Source: an uncultured Bacilli bacterium (GTDB taxonomy: Bacteria > Bacillota_I > Bacilli_A > RF39 > UBA660). From it: DNA of 6,017 nt. Position 1 is the stretch's first letter. Each line of letters starts with the position of its first letter. The stretch is taken from positions 1 through 6,017 of the forward strand of contig CANPWS010000078.1 in NCBI GenBank assembly GCA_947584955.1. Reading direction: 5' to 3'. The translations under genes and the position numbers were made by a program. Positions 1 through 5,584 of the stretch are shown here, in pieces. The notes under the pieces were generated by a model that searched no databases, was not told the DNA's origin, and saw nothing but the letters and a program-made list of their open reading frames with translations.

Positions 1-79
1 AGTATAAAAATCAAAAAAATAAAAAATTTATAAAGTTTTGTATAGAAAATACTTGACTTTATTATGAGAGGAAATAATT

Positions 80-1228
80 ATGAAAAATAATACAAAAAAT
101 ATCTTAAAAAAAGAAATAAGAGAAATGTTTAGAGATAAAAAATCATTAGCTATGATGTTAATTATTCCTTTTTTAATTCCTTTTATAATAATAGGAATGT
201 CGGCTTTATTAAATCAAAATGAAACTGATTTAACAAAAAAATATAATAAAATAGGATTTGCATATAATATTACTCCTGTAGAAAATGAAATTATTAATGA
301 ATTAGGAATTAGTGCTTTTTATGATTCTGAAGAAGCATTAAAAGAAAAATATGAAAAAGGAGAAATAGACGTATATATAACTAAAAATAAAAATACTTAT
401 ATTATAAATCAAACTAGTTCAGAAAATTCCGCTTATGCATCAGCTTTAGCAGAATCATATTTTAATACTTATAAAGAATATTTACAAAAAACATATCTGG
501 AAAAACATCAAATTAACAGTAATGATGTTATGAATATAATAACTTTAAATAAAAAAGTAAGTCAAAAAGATAATTTTTACAAAAAATATATAACAATTTT
601 TTCATTTATGTTTATCATAATGGCAATAACAGTATCTGCAACATATCCCGCAACTGATACAACAGCAGGAGAAAAAGAAAGAGGAACGCTGGAAACATTA
701 CTAACATTTCCTGTAAAGAGCAAAGATATAATAATAGTAAAATTTTTAGCAGTTTCTATATCATCAATAATAACAGGTATAATTAGTTTAATTTTAATGA
801 TATTATCACTGTATATTGTAAGTAATACATTTACAATATTTAAAGAAGATAATATTATGCTATCAATAGGAAGCTTTATATATATACTGTTAGTAATAAT
901 AAGTTATTCATTTACAATAAGTGGATTGTGTATAGCAATAGCAAGTAAATGTAAAACATTTAAAGAAGCTCAAAGTGCTTTAACACCACTTACTTTTATA
1001 TCATTTTTTCCAGGAATGATAGCATATATGGTAAATGTTAAAACAACAGCTTTATTATCATTAATTCCATTTCTAAATACAACATTATTATTTACAGATA
1101 TTACTAATAATCAAATTAATTACTTAAATATTATTTTAATGTTTGTATCTACAATAATATTAATAGTAATAGTACTTTATGTAATAATAAAGCAATATAA
1201 AAATGAAAAAGTATTATTTACTAATTAA
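80..1228 (+). CDS. ABC-2 type transporter permease, NatB-like
   Basis: This is a membrane permease of an ABC exporter, resembling NatB of the NatAB Na+ efflux family. The 382 residues are close to the usual NatB length of about 390. An N-terminal basic stretch leads into a first membrane segment at about 22-44. A long extracytoplasmic region follows at about 45-165, then five or so further membrane segments (about 168-188, 220-247, 262-290, 299-318 and 347-371). The family signature AGEKERGTLETLLTFPV lies at 196-212, just after the second segment. The ATG at 80 has a good Shine-Dalgarno, GAGAGGA at 66-72, seven bases upstream. A permease of this type needs an ATP-binding subunit, which is not in the window and is probably encoded immediately upstream. 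The family is firm. The substrate (Na+, peptide or antibiotic) cannot be read from the sequence. Confidence 0.9.
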   Translation: MKNNTKNILKKEIREMFRDKKSLAMMLIIPFLIPFIIIGMSALLNQNETDLTKKYNKIGFAYNITPVENEIINELGISAFYDSEEALKEKYEKGEIDVYITKNKNTYIINQTSSENSAYASALAESYFNTYKEYLQKTYLEKHQINSNDVMNIITLNKKVSQKDNFYKKYITIFSFMFIIMAITVSATYPATDTTAGEKERGTLETLLTFPVKSKDIIIVKFLAVSISSIITGIISLILMILSLYIVSNTFTIFKEDNIMLSIGSFIYILLVIISYSFTISGLCIAIASKCKTFKEAQSALTPLTFISFFPGMIAYMVNVKTTALLSLIPFLNTTLLFTDITNNQINYLNIILMFVSTIILIVIVLYVIIKQYKNEKVLFTN

Positions 1229-1266
1229 AATAATAAATAAAATTATAAATTTATGTAATTTTAAGT

Positions 1267-1272
1267 TATAAT
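1267..1272 (+). promoter_or_regulatory. Possible -10 box upstream of the DUF1003 gene
   Basis: A perfect TATAAT lies 32 bases before the ATG at 1305, which would give a start site near 1279 and a short untranslated leader containing the ribosome binding site. The hexamer 17 bases upstream (TATAAA, 1244-1249) is a poor -35 match. The TATAAT is also half of an 8-bp inverted repeat, AATTATAA at 1241-1248 and TTATAATT at 1266-1273. In DNA this AT-rich a chance match is quite possible. Confidence 0.3.
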
Positions 1273-1304
1273 TATATATGAAAGAAATAAGTTAGGAGAA
1301 AATT

Positions 1305-1865
1305 ATGGAAAAAAGAAAAAAAGAAATAGTTAGAATGCTATTAAATCAAAATTTAGATGAAAAAGATGAAGAAGAAATAATAGATTTATTAATAAATAAT
1401 TCAATTACAGTAGATGTCGATAAAGAAAATGATTCAAAAATGACAATGGGAGATAAAATAGCTGATAAAATATCAGCAGTTGTTGGTAGTTGGACTTTTA
1501 TAATAGTTTTTAGTGTATTTTTAATATTATGGATGATTTTTAATGGAATTATTTTAGCAAGTGATGCAGTGGATCCATACCCATTTATTTTATTAAATTT
1601 AGTGCTATCATGTATTGCAGCATTACAGGCTCCAATAATAATGATGAGTCAAAATAGAGAAGCTAAAAAAGATACAATTAGAAATAAAAATGATTATCGA
1701 ACTGATTTAAAAAGTGAATTAATATTAGAACAGTTATATGATCACTTAGAAAAAGTTTTACAAAATCAAAATAAAATTTTATCTTATTTAAAAAAAATAG
1801 ATGAAGAAGATGAAGAATTAGAAGAAAAAAATAAAATAAAATTATTAAATAAAAAAGAAAATTAA
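1305..1865 (+). CDS. DUF1003 family membrane protein
   Basis: The protein is a member of the DUF1003 family of small bacterial inner-membrane proteins, whose biochemical role is unknown. The 186 residues start with an acidic, charged cytoplasmic-looking segment (1-50). The conserved core follows: GDKIADKI at 49-56, a membrane segment at about 62-83 (GSWTFIIVFSVFLILW), the family signature DPYPFILLNLVLSCIAALQAP at 90-110 within the second membrane segment, and MMSQNR at 113-118. After this comes a basic then acidic tail (134-178), rich in Glu and Lys with a heptad-like leucine pattern, probably a coiled coil. The ATG at 1305 has AGGAG at 1294-1298, six bases upstream. It appears to be the first gene of a run reaching to 3763. 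The family call is firm; the function is not known. Confidence 0.9.
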   Translation: MEKRKKEIVRMLLNQNLDEKDEEEIIDLLINNSITVDVDKENDSKMTMGDKIADKISAVVGSWTFIIVFSVFLILWMIFNGIILASDAVDPYPFILLNLVLSCIAALQAPIIMMSQNREAKKDTIRNKNDYRTDLKSELILEQLYDHLEKVLQNQNKILSYLKKIDEEDEELEEKNKIKLLNKKEN

Positions 1866-1871
1866 ATAAGT

Positions 1872-1879
1872 AAAAGGAG
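1872..1879 (+). promoter_or_regulatory. Ribosome binding site that favours a TTG start
   Basis: AAAAGGAG ends at 1879. It is only two bases from the ATG at 1882 but eight bases from the in-frame TTG at 1888. Normal spacing is about 5-9 bases, so the TTG is the better start for the short ORF that follows. Confidence 0.55.
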
Positions 1880-1887
1880 ATATGATT

Positions 1888-2085
1888 TTGAAAAAAGAAA
1901 AAATTAAAAAGTATGATGTTATTTTTGGATTAATTGAGTCAAATACTAAATTTATAGAATATTTTATAGGAAATTTATATTTAATTTTATTAACTAATCT
2001 AACTGAAAATTCTATTTATTTAGCTAATGTAATGTTTAGATCAAGATGTATAAATAGTTTACATATTAGTAATTTAACAGTATAA
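1888..2085 (+). CDS. Short hypothetical protein, possibly a gene remnant
   Basis: I do not recognise this ORF. From the TTG at 1888 it encodes 65 residues; from the ATG at 1882, 67. The N-terminus is lysine-rich (KKEKIKKYDV), followed by a moderately hydrophobic stretch (FIEYFIGNLYLILLTNL) and a tail with one Cys (RSRCINSLHISNLTV). No clear signal peptide, membrane span or motif stands out. It sits 22 bases after the DUF1003 gene (stop 1865 to TTG 1888) behind a strong Shine-Dalgarno, and ends 22 bases before the DUF1848 start, so it would be co-transcribed with both. The real ribosome binding site argues that something here is or was translated. The less protein-like second half could mean a decayed or truncated gene. 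The other two + frames contain several stops through 1980-2090, so a single frameshift does not extend it. Confidence 0.4.
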   Translation: MKKEKIKKYDVIFGLIESNTKFIEYFIGNLYLILLTNLTENSIYLANVMFRSRCINSLHISNLTV

Positions 2086-2107
2086 TAAATTTAAATATTA
2101 ATAGGTA

Positions 2108-3004
2108 GTGATTAAGATAATATTAAATGTAAGTGGAAGAACTGATATAGTAGCGTTTTATACACCATGGTTCATAAATAGATATAAAGAAGGATTTGTA
2201 GATGTAAGAAATCCATTTAATCAAAAATTAGTAAATAGAATTTATTTTAAAGATGTAGATGCGATAATGTTTTGTAGTAAAAATCCTATACCAATATTAA
2301 AATACTTAAAAGAAATAGAAAAACCAATTATATTCCATGTAACAATAACACCTTATAAAGAAGATATAGAACCAAACGTTCCATCAAAAAAAGAAATAAT
2401 AAATAGCGTAAAAAAACTATCAGAAATAGTAGGAATTGATAATCTTTTTATTAGATATGATCCAATATTTTTAAGTAGTAAATATAATATAGAATATCAT
2501 AAAAAAGCTTTTGAAAGATTATGTAGTTTACTAAATGGATATGTAACTAATATTATAGTATCATTTATAGATGATTATAAAAATGTACGTAAAAATAAAA
2601 AAATTCTAGATTTAAGAGAATTTAAAGAAGAAGATTACAGAGAAATAGGAATAAGTTTTAGTAGTATCGCTAAAAAATATAAAATGACAGTGCAAACGTG
2701 TTTTGAAGATAGAAATTTAAGTGAATATGGCTTTACAATAGGAGATTGCTTATCACATGAATTAGCTTATAAATTAACAGGAAAAAGTTACAAAAATTGG
2801 AATGCTAGAAAACTAAAAAAATGTAATTGTGTCCAAATGGTTGACATAGGTCAATATAATTCATGTAAACATCTTTGTAAATATTGTTATGCCAATTATG
2901 ATGAGAAAAACGTTGATAAAAATTATTATAATCACGATACAAAATCTTCTCTTCTTATAGGAAAATTACAAAGTGATGATATAATTAAAGTTAGGATGCA
3001 ATAA
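2108..3004 (+). CDS. DUF1848 family protein with C-terminal cysteine cluster
   Basis: The 298 residues have the usual length and layout of DUF1848, a functionally uncharacterised family. The N-terminus has the typical SxRTDI..FY..WF motif (here VSGRTDIVAFYTPWF, 8-22), then VRNPFN at 33-38, a SKNP motif at 57-60, and RYDPI at 116-120. The C-terminus has Cys239, Cys241 and the CxxxCxxC cluster Cys253, Cys257, Cys260 followed by YAN. Pfam notes that this cluster resembles the iron-sulphur site of radical SAM enzymes; a radical-SAM-like or Fe-S function is inference. An in-frame TAG at 2102-2104 rules out a start further upstream, so GTG 2108 is the only standard start codon near the conserved N-terminus. 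Its Shine-Dalgarno is weak (AGG at 2103-2105, two bases away). The lipoprotein gene follows 18 bases after the stop. Confidence 0.87.
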   Translation: MIKIILNVSGRTDIVAFYTPWFINRYKEGFVDVRNPFNQKLVNRIYFKDVDAIMFCSKNPIPILKYLKEIEKPIIFHVTITPYKEDIEPNVPSKKEIINSVKKLSEIVGIDNLFIRYDPIFLSSKYNIEYHKKAFERLCSLLNGYVTNIIVSFIDDYKNVRKNKKILDLREFKEEDYREIGISFSSIAKKYKMTVQTCFEDRNLSEYGFTIGDCLSHELAYKLTGKSYKNWNARKLKKCNCVQMVDIGQYNSCKHLCKYCYANYDEKNVDKNYYNHDTKSSLLIGKLQSDDIIKVRMQ

Positions 3005-3022
3005 TTAATAAAAGGAGGATGC

Positions 3023-3763
3023 ATGAAAAAAATATTAATTATTTTATTAATTTTTACTATCTCCGTTGGTTGTAGTAAAGATAATTCAGAAAAAAATACT
3101 CAAAAAGAAAGTTTTTATTTAGGAACAACAATAGATGATGGAAGAGTAATATTATTTACTTTAAACATTCCATATAAAAATACTAGTTTAGATAATGCAT
3201 TTGTAAATAATGAAATAACAATCGAAGAATTTGTGAGTAAATTAAAAACATATGAAACTCTAAGAGATGGTGGATCTAAAATATATTATTATGATAAATC
3301 ACAAAAAGAATTTGGAAAAGAAAGTTTTTATGTAATAAATTGTAATAGTGTAGATAATATCAAAAATGTATATATTGCTAAAAATGTAGAGAATCTTTAT
3401 GATAAATGCATTTTAAAAATTGATGATTTAGAAAATGTATCAATGACTATAAAAGAAGGTAGTTTAACAACTACGGAAGCTACAATAATAATAACAGATA
3501 ATAGTAATAGAAAAAATATTTATGGAAATTGGTTTAAAATTCAGAAAAAAGAAAATAATAATTGGATAGATTTAAAACCAAAAAATGATATGCTTTTTAC
3601 TAGTATAGGATATACTGTAGATGAAAATAATAAATTAGAATTAAAAATTAATTGGGAATTATCTTATGGTGAATTAGAAAATGGTGAATATAGAATTTTA
3701 AAAAATACATCAGAATCAGGCGAAGGAACAGATCATTACATAACTGCAGAATTTACAATATAA
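3023..3763 (+). CDS. Lipoprotein with C-terminal Ig-like (Big_14-type) domain
   Basis: This is a predicted surface lipoprotein of 246 residues. A short lysine-led hydrophobic signal (residues 1-16) ends in the lipobox-like SVGC, with lipidation expected at Cys17. Ser at -3 is less common than Leu but allowed. The mature protein begins with a polar linker (18-30), then a region at about 31-130 I cannot assign, which includes Cys107 and Cys129. The last part, about 139-228, fits the bacterial Ig-like Big_14 pattern: MTIKEG, a beta-strand with TITDNSN, IYGNWFKIQKK, a central Trp (NNWIDL), and the closing INW...YGELENGEYRI. The strong Shine-Dalgarno AAAGGAGG at 3011-3018 sits four bases before the ATG. 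It probably shares a transcript with the DUF1848 gene. The Ig-like domain suggests a binding or structural role outside the membrane; the ligand is unknown. Confidence 0.8.
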   Translation: MKKILIILLIFTISVGCSKDNSEKNTQKESFYLGTTIDDGRVILFTLNIPYKNTSLDNAFVNNEITIEEFVSKLKTYETLRDGGSKIYYYDKSQKEFGKESFYVINCNSVDNIKNVYIAKNVENLYDKCILKIDDLENVSMTIKEGSLTTTEATIIITDNSNRKNIYGNWFKIQKKENNNWIDLKPKNDMLFTSIGYTVDENNKLELKINWELSYGELENGEYRILKNTSESGEGTDHYITAEFTI

Positions 3764-3885
3764 ATATTATAATAATTTTATTTAATTAAATTAATTTTAG
3801 TTATTTTATAAGCTATTTAATAGTAGAAAAATTATTCCCTCATATTAGATTTTGATAAAAAAATACGTAAACAAGAGGTAGTAAA

Positions 3886-4560
3886 ATGAATATAGAAAAC
3901 GAAATATTTAAAAAAAGTGTAATAAATTATGGTAAATTAATAGAATATGGTTTTAAAAAAGAAAATAATGAATATAAAATATCAAAAAACATATTAAATG
4001 ACTCTTTTAGTATTAATATTGAAATATCAGAATTAGGAGTAATCAAAGTAAAAATATATGACTTAGCTTTTAATGAAGAATATGTTAATTATAAAATAGA
4101 AAAGCAAAATGGAGAATTTGTTAATAAAGTTCGGGAAGAATTAAAAAAATTTTTGCTAGATATTAAAAAAAATTGTACTACTACAAATTATTTTATTACT
4201 AATCAAGCTAATAGAATAACAAAATTAATTATTCAAAAGTATAATAATCTTCCAGAATTTCCATGGGATAATTTATCTGGAAGTGGAATATTTAGAAATC
4301 CTGATAATAAAAAATGGTATGCTCTTATAATGAATATTAATAAAAATAAACTTGATACTTTAGAAGATAAGGAAGTAGAAATATTAAATGTAAAATTAGA
4401 ACCATCTGAAATAAAAAAATTACTTAAAATAAAAGGCTTTTACAAAGCATATCATATGAATAAAGAAAACTGGATTACTATTATATTAGATAATACTGTA
4501 AGTGATAGTAAAATAATGGAATGTATAGAAAAAAGTCATAATTTTACAATAAAAAAATAA
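3886..4560 (+). CDS. MmcQ/YjbR family protein with N-terminal extension domain
   Basis: The C-terminal half (about 105-224) is a MmcQ/YjbR domain, a CyaY-like fold often annotated as DNA-binding. The family marks are visible: LPEFPWD at 122-128, GIFRNPDNKKWYALIM at 134-149, EVEILNVK at 163-170, and YHMNKENWITIILD at 189-202. The N-terminal half (about 1-98) is a separate domain, seen in many Bacillota members of this family, with NYGKLIEYGF at 14-23, KIYDLAFNEEYVNYKIE at 56-72 and GEFVNKVREE at 76-85. Total length, 224 residues, is normal for the two-domain form. AGAGGT at 3874-3879 precedes the ATG by six bases. The 122-base gap upstream shows no clear terminator or convincing promoter. The family is firm; the biological role is poorly defined. 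Confidence 0.88.
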   Translation: MNIENEIFKKSVINYGKLIEYGFKKENNEYKISKNILNDSFSINIEISELGVIKVKIYDLAFNEEYVNYKIEKQNGEFVNKVREELKKFLLDIKKNCTTTNYFITNQANRITKLIIQKYNNLPEFPWDNLSGSGIFRNPDNKKWYALIMNINKNKLDTLEDKEVEILNVKLEPSEIKKLLKIKGFYKAYHMNKENWITIILDNTVSDSKIMECIEKSHNFTIKK

Positions 4561-4574
4561 AAAGTATTAATAGC

Positions 4575-4598
4575 ATTTATTAAAATATCTTAATAAAT
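4575..4598. repeat. 9-bp perfect inverted repeat downstream of the MmcQ/YjbR gene
   Basis: ATTTATTAA (4575-4583) and TTAATAAAT (4590-4598) are perfect inverted repeats around a six-base loop. The stem is entirely A/T and no T tract follows on the + strand, so it is a poor intrinsic terminator. It could be a weak RNA 3' end, an operator for the next gene, or chance in AT-rich DNA. Confidence 0.3.
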
Positions 4599-4616
4599 AG
4601 TAAAAAATATATAAAT

Positions 4617-4622
4617 TATAAT
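4617..4622 (+). promoter_or_regulatory. Possible -10 box for the flavin reductase gene
   Basis: A perfect TATAAT lies 28 bases before the ATG at 4651, predicting a start near 4629 and a very short leader with the Shine-Dalgarno. The -35 candidate 17 bases upstream (TAAATA, 4594-4599) is poor and overlaps the inverted repeat arm at 4590-4598. Confidence 0.35.
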
Positions 4623-4634
4623 AAATAAAAAAAG

Positions 4635-4643
4635 AAAGGTGAG
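4635..4643 (+). promoter_or_regulatory. Ribosome binding site that sets the flavin reductase start
   Basis: AAAGGTGAG fits the 16S rRNA 3' end and ends seven bases before the ATG at 4651. The longer in-frame GTG at 4639 lies inside this site, so it is unlikely to be the start. Confidence 0.65.
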
Positions 4644-4650
4644 AAAATTT

Positions 4651-5217
4651 ATGAAAAAAAATATTAAAACAACTGAAGCAATATTTCCAATGCCAGTATT
4701 AATGATTGCAACTTATAATGAAGATGGAAGTATTAATGTTATGAATGCAGCATGGGGAACAATGTTAGAGAAAAATCTAATTTTGTTAAATTTATCTGAA
4801 AATCATAAGACAACTAAAAATATTAAAGAAAGAAAGGCATTTACTGTAAGTATTGCAGATGCTAATCATGTAAAAGAAGCTGATTACTTTGGAATTGTAT
4901 CTGGTAATAATACATCAAATAAATTTGAAAATAGTAAATTAAGTGCTATAAAATCTTCAAATGTAGATGCACCAATTATTAATGAATTTCCTATTTGTTT
5001 AGAATGTGAATTCATAAAATGCCAAAGTGATGAATATAGCTATGGAGTAATTGGTAAAGTAATAAATGTTTTAGCTGAAGAAAATATATTGACAGAAAAT
5101 CAGGTTGATATTACTAAATTAAATGCAATAGCATTTGATCCATATACTCATGGTTATTATAAAGTAACTGAAAGAGTAGGAAATGCTTTTAAAGATGGCT
5201 TAGAATTAAAAAAATAA
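4651..5217 (+). CDS. Flavin reductase family protein (FMN-binding split barrel)
   Basis: From the ATG at 4651 the protein has 188 residues, typical for this family. Family features in order: the N-terminal FPMPVLMIAT at 12-21 leading into the first barrel strand, NVMNAAWG at 29-36, the segment ILLNLSENHKTTKNIKE at 44-60 expected to contact the flavin phosphate, FTVSIAD at 64-70, ADYFGIVSG at 77-85 followed by NKFENSKL at 90-97, and the C-terminal YYKVTERVGNAFKDGLEL at 169-186. Members bind FMN and reduce it with NAD(P)H or act as flavin-dependent oxidoreductases; they are cytosolic. The partner and physiological substrate are not visible here. It appears to be its own transcription unit, with a possible TATAAT at 4617 and a good terminator at 5227-5262. 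Confidence 0.88.
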   Translation: MKKNIKTTEAIFPMPVLMIATYNEDGSINVMNAAWGTMLEKNLILLNLSENHKTTKNIKERKAFTVSIADANHVKEADYFGIVSGNNTSNKFENSKLSAIKSSNVDAPIINEFPICLECEFIKCQSDEYSYGVIGKVINVLAEENILTENQVDITKLNAIAFDPYTHGYYKVTERVGNAFKDGLELKK

Positions 5218-5226
5218 ATAAAATTT

Positions 5227-5262
5227 AGATTGTTTCTTATCAAAAGGTACAATCTTTTTATT
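5227..5262 (+). terminator. Intrinsic terminator after the flavin reductase gene
   Basis: AGATTGT at 5227-5233 pairs with ACAATCT at 5249-5255. After one T-T mismatch the stem continues TCTT (5235-5238) with AAGG (5244-5247), leaving a five-base loop. The + strand then reads TTTTATT. It begins nine bases after the stop codon, as expected for a Rho-independent terminator. Confidence 0.8.
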
Positions 5263-5292
5263 ATACATAATATATTAAAAATAATGTATAAT
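5260..5292. repeat. 9-bp inverted repeat between terminator and leader promoter
   Basis: ATTATACAT (5260-5268) and ATGTATAAT (5284-5292) are perfect inverted repeats with a 15-base spacer, about 21 bases upstream of the -35 at 5313. It contains a G/C pair in each arm and is palindromic around TATACAT, so it might be a regulator binding site. Chance cannot be excluded in this composition. Confidence 0.3.
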
Positions 5293-5312
5293 TTAAAAAT
5301 AAAAAATATTAC

Positions 5313-5341
5313 TTGAATAATAAGTTATAGTATGTTAAAAT
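5313..5341 (+). promoter_or_regulatory. Promoter of the leader and surface-protein gene
   Basis: TTGAAT (5313-5318) and TAAAAT (5336-5341) are separated by exactly 17 bases. A TG at 5333-5334 one base before the -10 makes it an extended -10 promoter. Transcription would start near 5348, about 32 bases before the leader ATG at 5380. This is the best promoter in the window. Confidence 0.6.
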
Positions 5342-5368
5342 TAATATAGATATAAAGATAGAAAGAAG

Positions 5369-5433
5369 GTGCCTCTCTCATGAAAAATATGATAATTAAC
5401 ACACATACATTTGTATGCAATGGGGGGGGGCGT
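5369..5433 (+). other. Possible leader RNA helix: C/U tract with G tract
   Basis: The run GCCTCTCTC (5371-5379), between the Shine-Dalgarno and the leader ATG, can pair with the G tract and following C (5423-5431) by alternating C-G and U-G pairs. Two wobble pairs can extend it (5369-5370 with 5432-5433). Inside the loop a small hairpin, CATAC (5404-5408) with GTATG (5413-5417), is possible. Formation would hide the leader start region. Confidence 0.35.
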
Positions 5434-5442
5434 TTAAGTTAA
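5380..5442 (+). CDS. Leader peptide ORF containing a G9 tract
   Basis: A 20-codon ORF reads MKNMIINTHTFVCNGGGRLS and stops at TAA 5440-5442. It has a Shine-Dalgarno, AAGGTG at 5366-5371, eight bases before the ATG, and follows a good promoter. The nine G at 5422-5430 encode the three glycines. By hand translation, eight G would give an even shorter peptide (stop at window positions 5435-5437). Ten G would give 44 residues, continuing from the glycines as AFKLSFYRKYKENNY and on to TAA at 5511-5513. I do not recognise the peptide. Its position before a terminator and a surface-protein gene suggests a regulatory leader rather than a functional product, but a small secreted or toxic peptide is not excluded. 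Confidence 0.5.
   Translation: MKNMIINTHTFVCNGGGRLS
5422..5430 (+). repeat. Homopolymeric G9 tract, candidate phase-variable site
   Basis: Nine consecutive G followed by C, in DNA where the next longest G run I see is four (4754-4757). Long G runs slip during replication and are classic contingency sites in bacteria. It lies inside a translated leader, so a length change switches reading frame. Confidence 0.75.
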
Positions 5443-5471
5443 GTTTTTATCGAAAATATAAGGAAAACAAC

Positions 5472-5521
5472 TATAGAGAAAATATCTATTTAATTAGATA
5501 TTCTTTTCTATAACTTTTTTT
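5472..5521 (+). terminator. Strong hairpin plus T7, attenuator upstream of the surface-protein gene
   Basis: The left arm 5472-5488 pairs with 5495-5512 over 17 base pairs, with one bulged C at 5503 and one G-U pair (5478 with 5506), and a six-base loop (5489-5494). TATAG at 5472-5476 pairs with CTATA at 5508-5512, and TATCTA at 5483-5488 with TAGATA at 5495-5500. AAC is not part of the stem beyond 5512; seven T follow at 5515-5521. It lies between the leader ORF and the gene at 5585, so on a leader transcript it would stop elongation before the gene. The stem is AT-rich, so it may be only partly efficient. Confidence 0.65.
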
Positions 5522-5584
5522 CATATAAGGAGTTAAGGAAATTGGTTAATAAATAAAGTTTAAAAAAAGAAAGGAAATAAAAAG

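Noticed and set aside
1..56. C-terminal tail of an upstream ATPase gene
   Set aside because: Two frames are open to a stop (at 31-33 and at 54-56) but the residues are low-complexity Lys/Asn/Ile with nothing diagnostic, so I cannot choose a frame or call a gene.
53..81. TTGACT at 53-58 as a -35 for the ABC permease gene
   Set aside because: The -10 position at proper spacing falls on the start codon and reads AATTAT, so transcription would begin inside the gene.
3764..3885. Promoter or terminator between the lipoprotein and MmcQ/YjbR genes
   Set aside because: Only short A/T palindromes are seen. TTGATA at 3852-3857 has no -10 at a usable distance, as that falls on the ribosome binding site.
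4639..4650. GTG at 4639 as the flavin reductase start
   Set aside because: It lies inside the Shine-Dalgarno of the ATG at 4651, and the extra four residues are not family-like.
5422..5430. G-quadruplex at the G tract
   Set aside because: A single G9 run with no other nearby G runs cannot easily form an intramolecular four-stranded structure.
5347..5488. Anti-terminator pairing of TAGATAT (5347-5353) with ATATCTA (5482-5488)
   Set aside because: Seven A/T-dominated pairs at the very start of the predicted transcript are expected by chance in this composition.
5542..5556. Mini-ORF starting TTG behind AAGGAG at 5527-5532
   Set aside because: Only four codons before TAA. It might be a decoy ribosome site, but nothing else supports it.
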